Shown here: positions 10,705 to 20,377 of the stretch, in pieces | How positions within the stretch are numbered: position 1 is the first letter of the stretch | Layout: each line of letters starts with the position of its first letter | Source of the DNA: Erythrophleum ivorense | Taxonomy: Eukaryota > Streptophyta > Magnoliopsida > Fabales > Fabaceae | Reading direction: 5' to 3' | Length of the DNA stretch: 64,000 nt | NCBI GenBank assembly: GCA_026724425.1 | Contig: JAIUCV010000101.1 | Span: forward strand, 1,302,001-1,366,000 | The notes under the pieces: generated by a model | The model's database searches: none | The model's input: only the letters and a program-made list of their open reading frames with translations | Told to the model about the DNA's origin: nothing | Translations under genes and position numbers: made by a program

Positions 10705-11270
10705 TGAATTGGAGCTCCGCCGCTATGTATCTATGGGAAGTTGAAGACCGAGAGTTATATATTTTGTAGTATTTCAATTTAAGTCCTTTTGTTTAAGGAT
10801 AATTACCAAACAACCTCAAACTTACTGAATTACATTTTGGTCCCCAATCCCAAAGTTATTCCAACATGTTTAGGCTAAAATCAGAACGCTCAATTATCAT
10901 TGTTAGGCGAGACACTAATATATGCGTTTTCAGCTTCAAAACGTATAAATAACCTCTCAATAAAACAATTATTTAATTTAACAACTAGGAAACAAAAGAA
11001 TCACGACAATAATGTATAATTAGAGTTGAAAATTCACATCAGTCCAACTCTAATTACAAATCGTTCAAAAATGAAGGACTGACCAAACTAGTGCCAAGTG
11101 GAATAAGATAAGAAGAACAGTACGATTGGGCCAGACCATGATGATTGATGACCCCATTGCAACCAACATTTGAATTGACACGTCATGTCTACAAAGAAAC
11201 ATTATCCAGCAGCGGAAGAGCTACACAAAGATGCGTTTTCAGTTTTGAAAATAAAAAATAGGATAAAAAA
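10705..11270. other. DPH3 upstream region, no gene seen
   Basis: The 5' flank of DPH3, then AT-rich spacer up to the tRNA gene. No further coding signal. Confidence 0.5.
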
Positions 11271-11356
11271 TCCGACCTGCCGGAATCGAACCAGCGACCT
11301 AAAGATTAGCTGTCACAGACTACAGTCTTCCGCTCTACCAACTGAGCTAAGGTCGG
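11271..11356 (-). tRNA. tRNA-Tyr (GTA) with intron
   Basis: The minus strand reads CCGACCT TA GCTCAGTTGGTAGAGC, then an anticodon stem GAAGA with loop CTGTA, an intron of about 13 nt directly 3' of the anticodon, the closing stem TCTTT, a T arm GCTGGTTCGATTCCGGC and an acceptor AGGTCGG followed by discriminator A. All four stems pair. An intron in tRNA-Tyr is normal in plants. Confidence 0.95.
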
Positions 11357-11497
11357 ACGATGGTAAGTTTCAGATAAGAGTTTATATGTATGTAACTTTC
11401 ATTTGAAACGTGGGAGCAAAAGAATGGGCCTTTAATGCGTCCTACATGCAAAAAAAATATAGCATGAACCATTACAAGAAATCCAACAATGTTGGAG

Positions 11498-11730
11498 CCG
11501 AGCCGGCCCTGGGAGCAAGCAAAGCAAGCAGCTGCTTGCGGCCCTTATCTTTATATACAAATATTCGGCCCATAATTCTAGAGATATCTTGTAGTCTAGT
11601 GGTTGTCTTGAAGTCTTCTTAGCTTTGTTGTCCAGAGTTCGAAACTCCCAGCTTTTAATTTTTTTTAATAAACTAAACAGCCTTTTTTATTTCCTAGCTT
11701 GCGGCCGTTCATATCTCAGGGACGGCTCTG
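11498..11730. mobile_element. hAT-type MITE, 233 bp
   Basis: Ends CCGAGCCGGCCCTG and, inward from the right, CAGAGCCGTCCCTG match at 12 of 14 positions. A perfect 8-bp target duplication TGTTGGAG lies at 11490-11497 and 11731-11738. There is no coding capacity. It belongs to the same broad group as the elements at 1466 and 17809. Confidence 0.83.
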
Positions 11731-11738
11731 TGTTGGAG

Positions 11739-13029
11739 TCATGCTATATTTCATTACAAATGGTAAAATGTTTGCAATAGAATTGGATTTCTTGTAATGG
11801 TTCATGCTATATTTTTTTTCAACTTATCATACTATTATTTGCGAAGACAGAATTTCGTTTCGAGGCACCACGTTCGCTCTCAGCCGCGGAATTACCGGAT
11901 TACCCTTAATGAAAATCTTGATTAAATCTCCAATTAAAATCCGATTTGTGTTAATATGTTTTTGGAAAATCAAAATAGTAAACTTTTCATATATTATTTT
12001 TAATAATCTTTTCGGAAACTAATAAAAGTAAACTTCACATTATATTATTTCATCAGATTCTTATAAACTATTAATAACTAAAACATATGCAACCTCCTAA
12101 TTTATAAACTAATAACCGTAAAGAAAATATTGAGGAAACCCTAGCTCTTATATAATTTTATACAAACCTATATATACAAAGTTGTGACTAACAAAAACGG
12201 CCATCTTATTTGTGTTCTTACGTATACACATCAATATCTGCAGATGGATGTTAAGCGGAACCCTAACGGGTTTTGAATTCAGCGAGCTCTGGATTTGAGT
12301 ATAGATGAATCTGTTGGGTGTGAAGCTTTGAAATTCGAGTGAAACTATGAATTCTGAGACTGATTAGGTCATGGCTATGCTGGATATTTGAGATGAATGA
12401 GCTTATGCAGTGTACTAGGTTTTACTTTGAAACTCTTATCGCTAAAACATCAGAAACCCTAAAAAATCATAATATTATCGTCTGCATCAAGGTATCTTCT
12501 TCGTAGTCTTCTTTTCACTTTTTATATTAGATTGTTCGTGCTGTTTTTCACTCTATGATTGCCAATACATTTTTACGTTCATACCTGATAATCTGTTTAA
12601 TTTGTGTGATTTCTGTTAAACAGGTTCTGAAGAAAAGAAAAGTGATCTGATACAAAACGTCTTACAAGCCATAGCTTCGTTTCCTTCTGAATCGTGAAAC
12701 TCTACGTACCATGATCCCATCAACATGGAATTGTTAATTACATACTAACAGTATTATTTTATTTTTACGGAGCTAAACAGTGTGCATATTATATTCATTG
12801 AAATACCAAAAAATGTTTTGCTACAATGGATTACGACTTTGCAGATGGTAGAAGTTAGTTTTTGACTCTCTTTGTTTAATTAAAGTTAGTCGATATATAT
12901 AATATACATAAAAAATGCTTTTTGTTTTGTTTGTTGTGAATTGCATCGCAGTGAAAAGAGAAAGAAGTGTCGTCGAGACAATATTCACAACATGGATGAT
13001 GCAACAACGTTTGCTCTGTGGTTTGAACA
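11739..13029. other. AT-rich region, possibly interior of a Helitron-like element
   Basis: No intact gene. Around 12250-12660 the sequence is less AT-rich, with a donor-like AAGGTATCTTC near 12490 and an acceptor-like AAACAGGTTC near 12622, like a gene fragment with an intron. It could be host sequence carried by the Helitron-like element that ends at 14376, but I could not find the 5' end. Confidence 0.35.
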
Positions 13030-13985
13030 CAACTCATATGAAGAATAAGAACACAAAGCCGTTGAAGAAAGAAATTGTAAATAAAAGGAAGAGGGCGAAT
13101 ATAAACGAAAATAAAAAAAATAAAAAAATAAAAAAGATGAAGAAAAATAAAAAGAGATAATAAAGTTGGATAAGAAAAACCGAAAATAAAAATAAAAAGG
13201 AAGATAGATAAAAAAAGCAATCTAAAAGATGCAGAAGACAAAGCAAAAGAAGATGAAGATGAATACAAGAAAAAAAAAATTTAGAAGAATATAAAGTCAA
13301 AAAGACGAATGTCATAAGAAGGTGGAGAAATAATTAAGAATGATAAAAACTGAGAAAAATAGAGATAAAACTAAACCAGAAGAATAAAGAAGAAGAAGAA
13401 GAAGTATACGAATACAACACAAGAATATGAGAGTATTAAAAGTTGAAAGATAAAGCTGAAGAAGACAGGGCCGATGAAGAAGAAGTTGGAAAAGATGTAG
13501 ACAAGAACAAATAAAAATTGGAGTAAAAAGAAAACAATGAGAAACTTGGAGAAGAAGAAGAAGAAAAGCTCTGCTCGAACAAGAAAAACAGAAGATGAAG
13601 AGTAAAAGACGAGTGGGGTATATAAAAATCAGAATAATGTGAAGGCGATAAAGATAGAGAGAGGAGGATTGAAGAAGAAAAATAATATGAAGAAAAACAG
13701 GAAGAAAAAGAAAGAGAGAGAGAATTTGAGGTTATGAAGATGAATAATAAGAGATTGAAAGAAAAACATTGAAAGATAAAGAAAAGGAAACGACGACAAA
13801 TAAAAATGGAAGAAATAGAAGAAGAGGAATAAGACGATGACAAAAATGAGATCATTGGAAAATAATAAGAGGGAGAAAAGATTGAAGAAGAAAACTGAGC
13901 TGAAGAAAGAGAAGGAGAAGTCAAAGATGAAACATAAAAATTAGAAAAATAAAAAGTTAATAATAGACAAAAAAATGAATACAAT
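13030..13985 (+). repeat. Purine-rich strand-asymmetric tract, about 950 bp
   Basis: The plus strand is overwhelmingly A and G with GAAGAA, GAAAAA and AGAGAG runs, while the minus strand is correspondingly C+T. The long open frames on the minus strand (Ser/Phe/Leu-rich) are by-products of this composition and are not supported as proteins. Confidence 0.75.
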
Positions 13986-14340
13986 CACTAAAAGCACACA
14001 TATTTGCATTATGTTTAATGGTTTATTATATATCAATATAAGAGATATAATTTATATTTTGATATTTCTCATTTTTCCAACATATTAATACTTCTTTCAC
14101 GAATAATAAATTTAAAATAATTGATAAGGTTTCGTGCATTAAACTAAAAATAGCATAATAAAATATTTTAAAGATACAAAATATATGAAATTAATAAATA
14201 TAGTATATAAAGAATTATTTCTAAAACATAATGAAACTTAATTGATTTTATCATATTAATTTTGTATATGCATATAAGTTTTAAAATCAATCATCTTAAA
14301 TTCTGTTGCTTATGTAATTAATTTTTTTTTATTTTAAAAA

Positions 14341-14376
14341 GGTTATGCCCGCACAAGGTGCGGGCTAACCACCTAA
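14341..14376 (+). mobile_element. Helitron-like 3' terminus
   Basis: An 8-bp palindrome GCCCGCAC / GTGCGGGC with a 3-nt loop (14347-14365) is followed 7 nt later by CTAA and then T at 14377. A GC hairpin shortly before CTRR and insertion before T define plant Helitron 3' ends. The element would extend leftwards, probably including the purine-rich tract; its 5' TC end was not identified. Confidence 0.6.
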
Positions 14377-14377
14377 T

Positions 14378-15107
14378 TAATTGTTAAAACTATATGATTT
14401 TTTCAAATTTTACAAACTGAATCATCTTTTTTTTTCCCCTTGCAAAATCATCCACAATCATCCAAAACCATATCATCATGTCCCTAAATACATATTAGTA
14501 GCGGTTTATACATATTTTCTTTTCGATTGAGATAATTTGATACATATTTGCATTCGCCGTTGTGTTTATAACTCACAAGGCAATTTTGTTTTAAATCGTA
14601 AGTGGGTTCATTTTTTTTTTAAAGTAATATATAAGAGAAAATAAAAAGCTTTAACTCTATTTTATGTAGCTGTCAATTATTGAAAGAAATCCATTTAAAT
14701 ATTTGGAAAAAAAATCAGAAAATTGTAAGAACCCTCGTTAGCTCCATGCGTACCAGCGTACTAGTATTGTAAAGGACAGATCAGAAATGGATGACGGAGT
14801 GACCCAAACAGCCTACAACTTATGGGTTTATTACTAATGTATTGTTCCATTTTATTTGAATTTCGCATTTAAATATTTCCTATCTTGAAGATATAGTACA
14901 TACTACTATATATCTATCACCTTTTCATCTTAATTGAACCACCCATCAATTTGAAAAGAGATATTATTTTTCACTCATAAATGCATAGAAGCTAGCTTGT
15001 ACTCTATTCCTTGACTCTCAAGCCACTTTGCTTTAGACTTTTGCCTCCTCATTCCTCAATTTGGTAAATTTACGTTGTAAGGAAAAAAAAAACACAACAA
15101 GGGTTTG
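14378..15107. other. Intergenic, no gene seen
   Basis: AT-rich flank between the Helitron-like end and the SAUR pseudogene. No supported feature. Confidence 0.5.
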
Positions 15108-15432
15108 ATGCGATCCATGATTCCAAACAGAAAGCATCTTTTCAAGTAGCAATCTTCGAAGAATATATAAAAGCTAATCCCCATCATCACGAAAAGTACT
15201 AGAGCTTGTCTCAAAGGGCCATGTCGCAGTTTATGTAGGAGAACAAATGCAGAAAATGAGGTTTTATAGTCCCAACATCGTACTTATAAAACCATCCTCT
15301 CTTAAGAGATTTCCTTCATTGTGCCGAGGAAGTGTTTGGATTCAATCACCTGATGGGCGGCTTGGCGATTCCTTGTAGGGAAGAAACATTTCGTAGTCAT
15401 ATCTCATTAATTGTTTCTTAGTTGTATTGATG
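15108..15432 (+). pseudogene. SAUR auxin-responsive gene pseudogene
   Basis: Pieces of the SAUR domain are recognisable in different frames: KGHVAVYVGE (about 15209-15240), an MRF-type strand right after it, and AEEVFGFNHLMGGLAIPCREE (about 15320-15385). The ATG at 15108 opens a frame with stops after 13 and 20 codons, and at least one frameshift separates the two conserved halves. SAUR genes are single-exon genes of about this length, so the whole gene is present but decayed. Confidence 0.82.
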
Positions 15433-15583
15433 AGAACGTTGATTACTAGATGTTTGTCTTTCTAAAGTTAGGGTACTGATGAAGCTTCTCAGTTAATATC
15501 TCTTTAAAGACATGCATGAATCGTTAATGCATGTATAGGATAAGTAATTACACTAACCTGTAGGAAACTTTTTAATTAATAAA

Positions 15584-15655
15584 GCCCGTCTAGCTCAGTT
15601 GGTAGAGCGCAAGGCTCTTAACCATGTGATCGTTGGTTCGAGCCCCAAGTGGGCG
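15584..15655 (+). tRNA. Degenerate tRNA-Lys (CTT), probably a pseudogene
   Basis: It starts like a normal plant tRNA-Lys (GCCCGTC TA GCTCAGTTGGTAGAGC, anticodon loop CTCTTAA). However, the anticodon stem CAAGG/CCATG has an A-A mismatch, the T stem GTTGG/CCCAA has two mismatches, and one base is missing before the 3' acceptor strand. Both pol III boxes are present, so it may be transcribed, but a stable tRNA is unlikely. Confidence 0.8.
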
Positions 15656-16124
15656 ACTTCGATACATTGTTTTACCCAAAAATAACCCGTCTCATTGATC
15701 TTCGAAGTGTATTTTTTTTTTATCCCATCACAACGAGAAGAAGTGAGTCTTTTCTTGTTCGTTTCTTTTTGTTTTGTGGTCGGTGAAACGTGTCTTTAAT
15801 TTGAATAACTTGGAAAATTCAGCGCAAGAGATATTTTTTGGTGATTTGGCCGGTCATTAGATGGATACTTTGTACATATCTCAAAAAGACAACTCTTCTT
15901 GACTTGTATTATTGGATGGCCCCCAAGTGTAAAACCCCACATGCCACTTTTTCTCCTTTTCTTGATCAAGAACACAATTATATGAATTCCCACCAAGCTA
16001 ACCATGGTTTTGTAAGTCAAAAGGACCAAAAAGCCCCTTCTTTTCATTGTCTACATAAAGCTCACATGCGTCTTTCTCTCTCTCTCTCACTCACATTCAT
16101 AATTTCATATTAGGATCAACAAGA
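15656..16124. other. Promoter/leader of the following small gene
   Basis: Contains a CT-rich stretch (about 16072-16090) shortly before the ATG at 16125, as in plant 5' UTRs. No other feature. Confidence 0.4.
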
Positions 16125-16358
16125 ATGGCAAAAGCTATGGAGGTTTGGGTGGGAGAGATGAAAAAGATGAGTGAGAAGATAAACCCTCGGAGCCCATTGA
16201 TGCAAAGGAAGAAGAGTACGTCTTTCGTTGTGTCCAAACAACAACAAGGAGAAGAAGAAGAAAGAGGAGTTAAACAAAACACAAGAGAGAAAGATGAAGC
16301 TTCAACTATGTCTGAGCTCACTGTATGTCTTCTCATGGACCGTTTTGTTCCATGGTGA
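16125..16358 (+). CDS. Small uncharacterised protein, 77 aa
   Basis: A single-exon frame MAKAMEVWVGEMKKMSEK... ending CLLMDRFVPW. The start context (ACAAGAATGGC) is good. The sequence is charged and low in hydrophobics except for the conserved-looking ends, with a Gln/Glu-rich middle; no signal peptide and no membrane segment. I have a faint memory of Arabidopsis small proteins ending in LLMDRFVPW, but no function. Codon use looks coding, and the opposite frame is less plausible. Confidence 0.65.
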   Translation: MAKAMEVWVGEMKKMSEKINPRSPLMQRKKSTSFVVSKQQQGEEEERGVKQNTREKDEASTMSELTVCLLMDRFVPW

Positions 16359-16990
16359 TACTCCAATATCCGCTATTTTCTAGATCTCCCCTTTTGGTGA
16401 TGTGTATACATATATTATACATGTATATCTATATATGTCTATAGATGTTGTCTTCAGAACATGTTCGTAACTTTCCCTGTAAATCTAAGAAAGTTGTACC
16501 CCCAGTCGGATATATATCAAACTATCCAATCCATCAAAGGGGATTTGCACCCACGCCATCCTCTGATTTTGTTAAAATCTGTCCCAAATCGAACCAAATT
16601 TCAACAAAAATTTACTTGTCTATTGTAGACACGTACGTGAGAAAGAAAAGGGAAAACTGAACCTTTTTTTTGGTATGAAATGGAAAAAGAAAAGTATGGA
16701 CAACAGCAAGGATATTGGATGGTGAAATCTTGACTTTAACGATCAAGAACAAAATCTTTACCACTACATAGTTCGGTACAAAATGTTTGGTATAACAAGA
16801 TTTTCAAGGATTACATCAAAGCAACACCGACATTTTGCATGTGCAAATGGAGCAATTGAACAAGATCCCAATTTTAAAATGAAAATATTATTATTATTAT
16901 TTTAAAAATACTTCTGAAATATATAGATCATAGAATTACTCATTTTGTTAATGGCCATCTATATATATACCATATATATATCATATTTAA
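16359..16990. other. Intergenic, no gene seen
   Basis: Likely 3' UTR of the small gene, then AT-rich spacer. The short frame at 16445-16660 has no supporting feature. Confidence 0.45.
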
Positions 16991-17227
16991 TCAGAACAAC
17001 TTTTTGTTTTTGTTCTTCAGGATCTCCATGTCATGGTTCCTGGCTCTCGCTGCAGCAAATGGGCACCTTTTAAGGCAATTTTCACATTGCTGCACCGGCA
17101 CTGGGGGATTACAAAATTGTCGACAATACACTCTGCATGGTATTTTTTCGTCTTGTTCGGCGCCTTCTATGACAATTATTACCGATAGTGTCATCATTAA
17201 CCACATCACGCATAATACTTTCCCCAT
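16991..17227 (-). CDS. Secreted cysteine-rich peptide, copy 1
   Basis: A 78-residue protein. Residues 1-22 form a signal peptide (MGKVLCVMWLMMTLSVIIVI). The mature part has six cysteines spaced C-x3-C-x3-C-x8-C-x2-C-x3-C, followed by a basic Lys/Asn-rich tail ending KNKNKKLF. The pattern is of the thionin/LCR-like small secreted peptide type; the exact subfamily is unclear. The spacing is nearly that of the peptides in the 28.7-41.9 kb array. A TATAAATA box lies about 70 bp upstream. It is tandemly duplicated at 17694-18102, where the copy is interrupted. Confidence 0.78.
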   Translation of the reverse strand: MGKVLCVMWLMMTLSVIIVIEGAEQDEKIPCRVYCRQFCNPPVPVQQCENCLKRCPFAAARARNHDMEILKNKNKKLF

Positions 17228-17693
17228 TGTTCTCGTTTATTTTTTCTTTTTTTTTATGTTTATGTTGACTTATGATATGACGAAAAATTCTCTATTTATA
17301 ATTTGAGAAACTGTGACTGATGAAAGTATCTTATTTTTCAATTAGTACTAGTCAAATTCGTTTCCATGTTTGGACTCAGTTTAAAAGGTACAATATATAA
17401 ATATGTAGTGACCTATAGATTATGGTTTTATAGTTTATTGTGTGTTTGATATCTCAAAATAAATTTTCAAATACTTTTAGATTTTGAGATATTTAGAATT
17501 TCTTTGTCCCTTTCTTGAGATCCCTTCCAACTTCCGATGTGGATTATTTTCCCTAATAGTTCGAACCTTCTACATAAAATTTTAAAACCATTCCACCATT
17601 TTGATTATGGGAGAAGACATGCATAAATCATCGAAACGTTGCCCAGGATATATTTAAGAGCATACATACAATGACCACATAATTTATATTTAA

Positions 17694-18102
17694 TCAGAAC
17701 AACTTTTTGTTTTTGTTCTTCAAGATCTTCATGTCATGATTCCTGGCTCTGACTACAGCATATGGGCACCTTCTTCTAAGGCAATCTTCACATTGCCGCA
17801 CCGGTACTCAGGGCCGGCCCTGGGGAGAGCCAGATGAGTTATTTGGCTATGGTCCCACATTTTTATGAAAAATATGTATTGATATTTGCCCCAAAATAAT
17901 AAAAAATTAATTTTTGGCTCCAAAATTTATCATAACTCTATTAAATTATTCTGGCCCATTAATTTTTTTTCAGGGCCGGCCCTGCCGGTACCGAGAATTT
18001 GCAAACTTGTCGACAATGCACTCTGCATTGGTTTTCGGCGCCTTCTATGACAATTACCGATAGTATCATCATTAACCACACCATGCATAATACTTTTCCC
18101 AT
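17694..18102 (-). pseudogene. Secreted cysteine-rich peptide, copy 2, split by a MITE
   Basis: Clearly a tandem duplicate of the gene at 16991-17227: the same signal peptide (MGKVLCMVWLMMILSVIVIEG), the same cysteine layout and an almost identical 3' end and tail. The coding region is split in the loop between the third and fourth cysteine by a 176-bp hAT MITE at 17809-17984. Apart from the insertion and its 8-bp duplication the two halves remain open, so the insertion is probably recent relative to the duplication. Confidence 0.88.
17809..17984. mobile_element. hAT-type MITE, 176 bp, inside the peptide gene
   Basis: Both ends read CAGGGCCGGCCCTG, a self-complementary 14-mer. The flanks CCGGTACT (17801-17808) and CCGGTACC (17985-17992) are an 8-bp target duplication with one change. 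The empty site can be read directly from copy 1 at about 17093-17105. Confidence 0.92.
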
Positions 18103-19272
18103 TCTTCTCGTTTATTTTTTCTTCCTTTATGTTTGTGTTTAGCTATGAAAAAATCTCTATTTATAACTGTGAGACACTGGTAACTGAAAATGAATATTGT
18201 TTTTTTAATTAGTACTAGTCAAATTTGTTTCCATGTTTGGCCTCGATTTAAAAGGTACAATATAAAAAGTTGTTGTGTGTTGATATCTCCAAAAAATATT
18301 ATCAAATATTTTTAAATTTTTGAGATATTTATAATTTCTTTGTCAACCAATTAACTTTGATGTTTCAAAGCCCAATCAATCATTAATAGGAACGTCCTAT
18401 ATTCCGGTGACCAAGCATGCCATAATTATATAACGGTAAAATAAGGCCCTATATTTTAAGGTTTTTGGTTGGTAGCTACTAAAGACAATAATACCCCAAA
18501 AGAAAAATAATGTTCTGCCGACATCAAATAATAAAAAATAAAAAATATATTGATTTGATCCTGAAAGTCTACTACACATTTTTCTCTTAAAGAACTAGTA
18601 GTATTCCTCTCTAATTAAGGTATTTCTTTTATTACAATTTCCAATAACAAATTTTTATGAATGCATATACAATAGACAAAATTAGAAGCCATACTAATTA
18701 ATACGCTAGAGTTATTATAACTTATAACTTCAAAGAACCCATACAACTTATGATTCTATCTCATTATTGGCTACATTACATATGTTTAGATGTTGAAAAG
18801 TTCGATTTCCCAAAATCCTAATCTTATCCATACTATGGATATTAATTCACCATTAATAAAAAAACTAAAAAATATCAGTCAAATAAATATTAATTCTTAT
18901 ATGAAACATAGCTGGCTCGTCCCATTTTTGCTTACGTCCACCAATTACATTATTTAAAAACACTTATAGAAAGTCCCACCGTTAGGTGTAAAAACATGGT
19001 GCCGACATGTGTCTAACGTCTTCGTCAAAAATCGATTGGCTTTGTAAAACAACACTAAAATGGGTACAAAATATCTGCTTTCGATTATACAAATAAAATA
19101 TTTTCATAAAAGGATCTAATTTTCCACGTGGCAGCAAAGCATCCATCGAGTCACTTCTATATCTTTAAAACCAAATCACAAGACTCCACACAGATCACAT
19201 TCATCACCATCTCTCTCTGCTCTCTTCAATTATTCATCTCTTCCTTGCTTCCTCTGTAATCTCCGAAAAGAG
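18103..19272 (+). promoter_or_regulatory. Upstream region of COR413-PM with cold/ABA-type motifs
   Basis: No gene. It contains two CRT/DRE cores GCCGAC (18517-18522 and 19001-19006) and a CACGTG G-box/ABRE (19125-19130, context CCACGTGGC), about 150 to 760 bp upstream of the ATG. CRT/DRE sites bind CBF/DREB factors and G-box/ABRE sites bind bZIP factors, which fits the cold and ABA induction known for COR413 genes. Confidence 0.65.
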
Positions 19273-20142
19273 ATGACTTTCACGGCGATGAGGAAGGACC
19301 ATGGAACCCTTCAAGCTGTGCTCGGATCTGATTTCAACGAGCTCGGGATCGCTGCTAAGAATCTCGTTAACCACACCTTCATGCTCACTGGTTTAGGCTT
19401 TGGTACCTCTATCCTCGAATGGATTGCTTCCGTCGCAGCCATGTAAATCTCTCTCTTTCTCTCTTCCCCTCAGTTTCTGTCTCTGTTATTTCGTTTTCTT
19501 GTGTTGTTGATCTTATGATGTATGTAACAAAATGCAGATACTTGTTGGTCTTGGATCGAACAAATTGGAAGACGAACATGCTCACAGCACTTTTGATTCC
19601 TTACATCTTCTTCAGTCTTCCTTCTCTGATCTTTAACCTTTTCAGGTAAAACCAAACTAAACAAATCCATTTCATTACCAAAAAAAAAAAAAAACAGAGT
19701 CTTTTCTCTAACTTGCCTCTTAAATTTCACAGAGGAGAAATTGGTAAATGGATAGCTCTCGTAGCTGTTGTTGTACAGCTCTTCTTCCCTAAACACTTCC
19801 GAGGTTTGTTTTCTTTACATCTCCATTGAAAAAGAACAAGACTTTTGATTCTTCTTCATTTGCAGATTTGCTTATCTCTGTTGTTATGTTTTACTAGAGT
19901 GGTTTGAGTTACCTGCGGCTGCGGTTCTGCTCATAGTGGTGGCTCCGCATCTAATCGCCGGAACATTCAGAGACAATTGGGTTGGTTTAGTTGTATGCTT
20001 AGGTGTTGGATGTTACTTGCTTCAAGAACACATTAGAGCTTCTGGTGGTTTCAGAAACGCCTTCACCAAAGCTAATGGCATCTCCAACACACTCGGAATC
20101 ATTGCTCTCGTCGTCTTCCCCATCTGGGCTCTAATCTTCTAA
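19273..20142 (+). CDS. COR413-PM1: COR413 plasma-membrane cold-acclimation protein, 4 exons
   Basis: Exons 19273-19442, 19538-19645, 19733-19803 and 19898-20142 join in frame to 197 residues; all introns have GT-AG ends. Motifs of the WCOR413 family are clear: LLVLDRTNWKTNMLTALLIPY, LFFPKHF, CYLLQEHIRASGGFRNAF, and NTLGIIALVVFPIWALI at the end. There are about five to six hydrophobic segments, as expected for this multi-spanning membrane family induced by cold. The symbol rests on the family plus the position next to the PPR gene (At2g15970/At2g15980 in A. thaliana, from memory); a paralogue name is possible. Confidence 0.88.
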
Positions 20143-20377
20143 GCCATGATGACTCCACAACTCTCAGTTTCTTTTCCCAGTTTGTTTTCTACTTTCATGT
20201 AAGAGTGATTTGAATGATTCTGTGACTTTCGTCTCTCATAAGAGAATGTGGTTTTTAGTTTTTACCCTCTTGGCCTTTTCAAGACTTTCAGAAATAAGGA
20301 ATGGTCAATGAGTTGTTTGTTATTGTAGACTGAATTGAGATTTATCATTTGAGATGTCATTGCAATTACATAGAAAG

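Noticed and set aside
13034..13984. Long minus-strand frames rich in Ser, Phe and Leu
   Set aside because: They follow from the C+T-rich strand; no start context, domain or splice structure.
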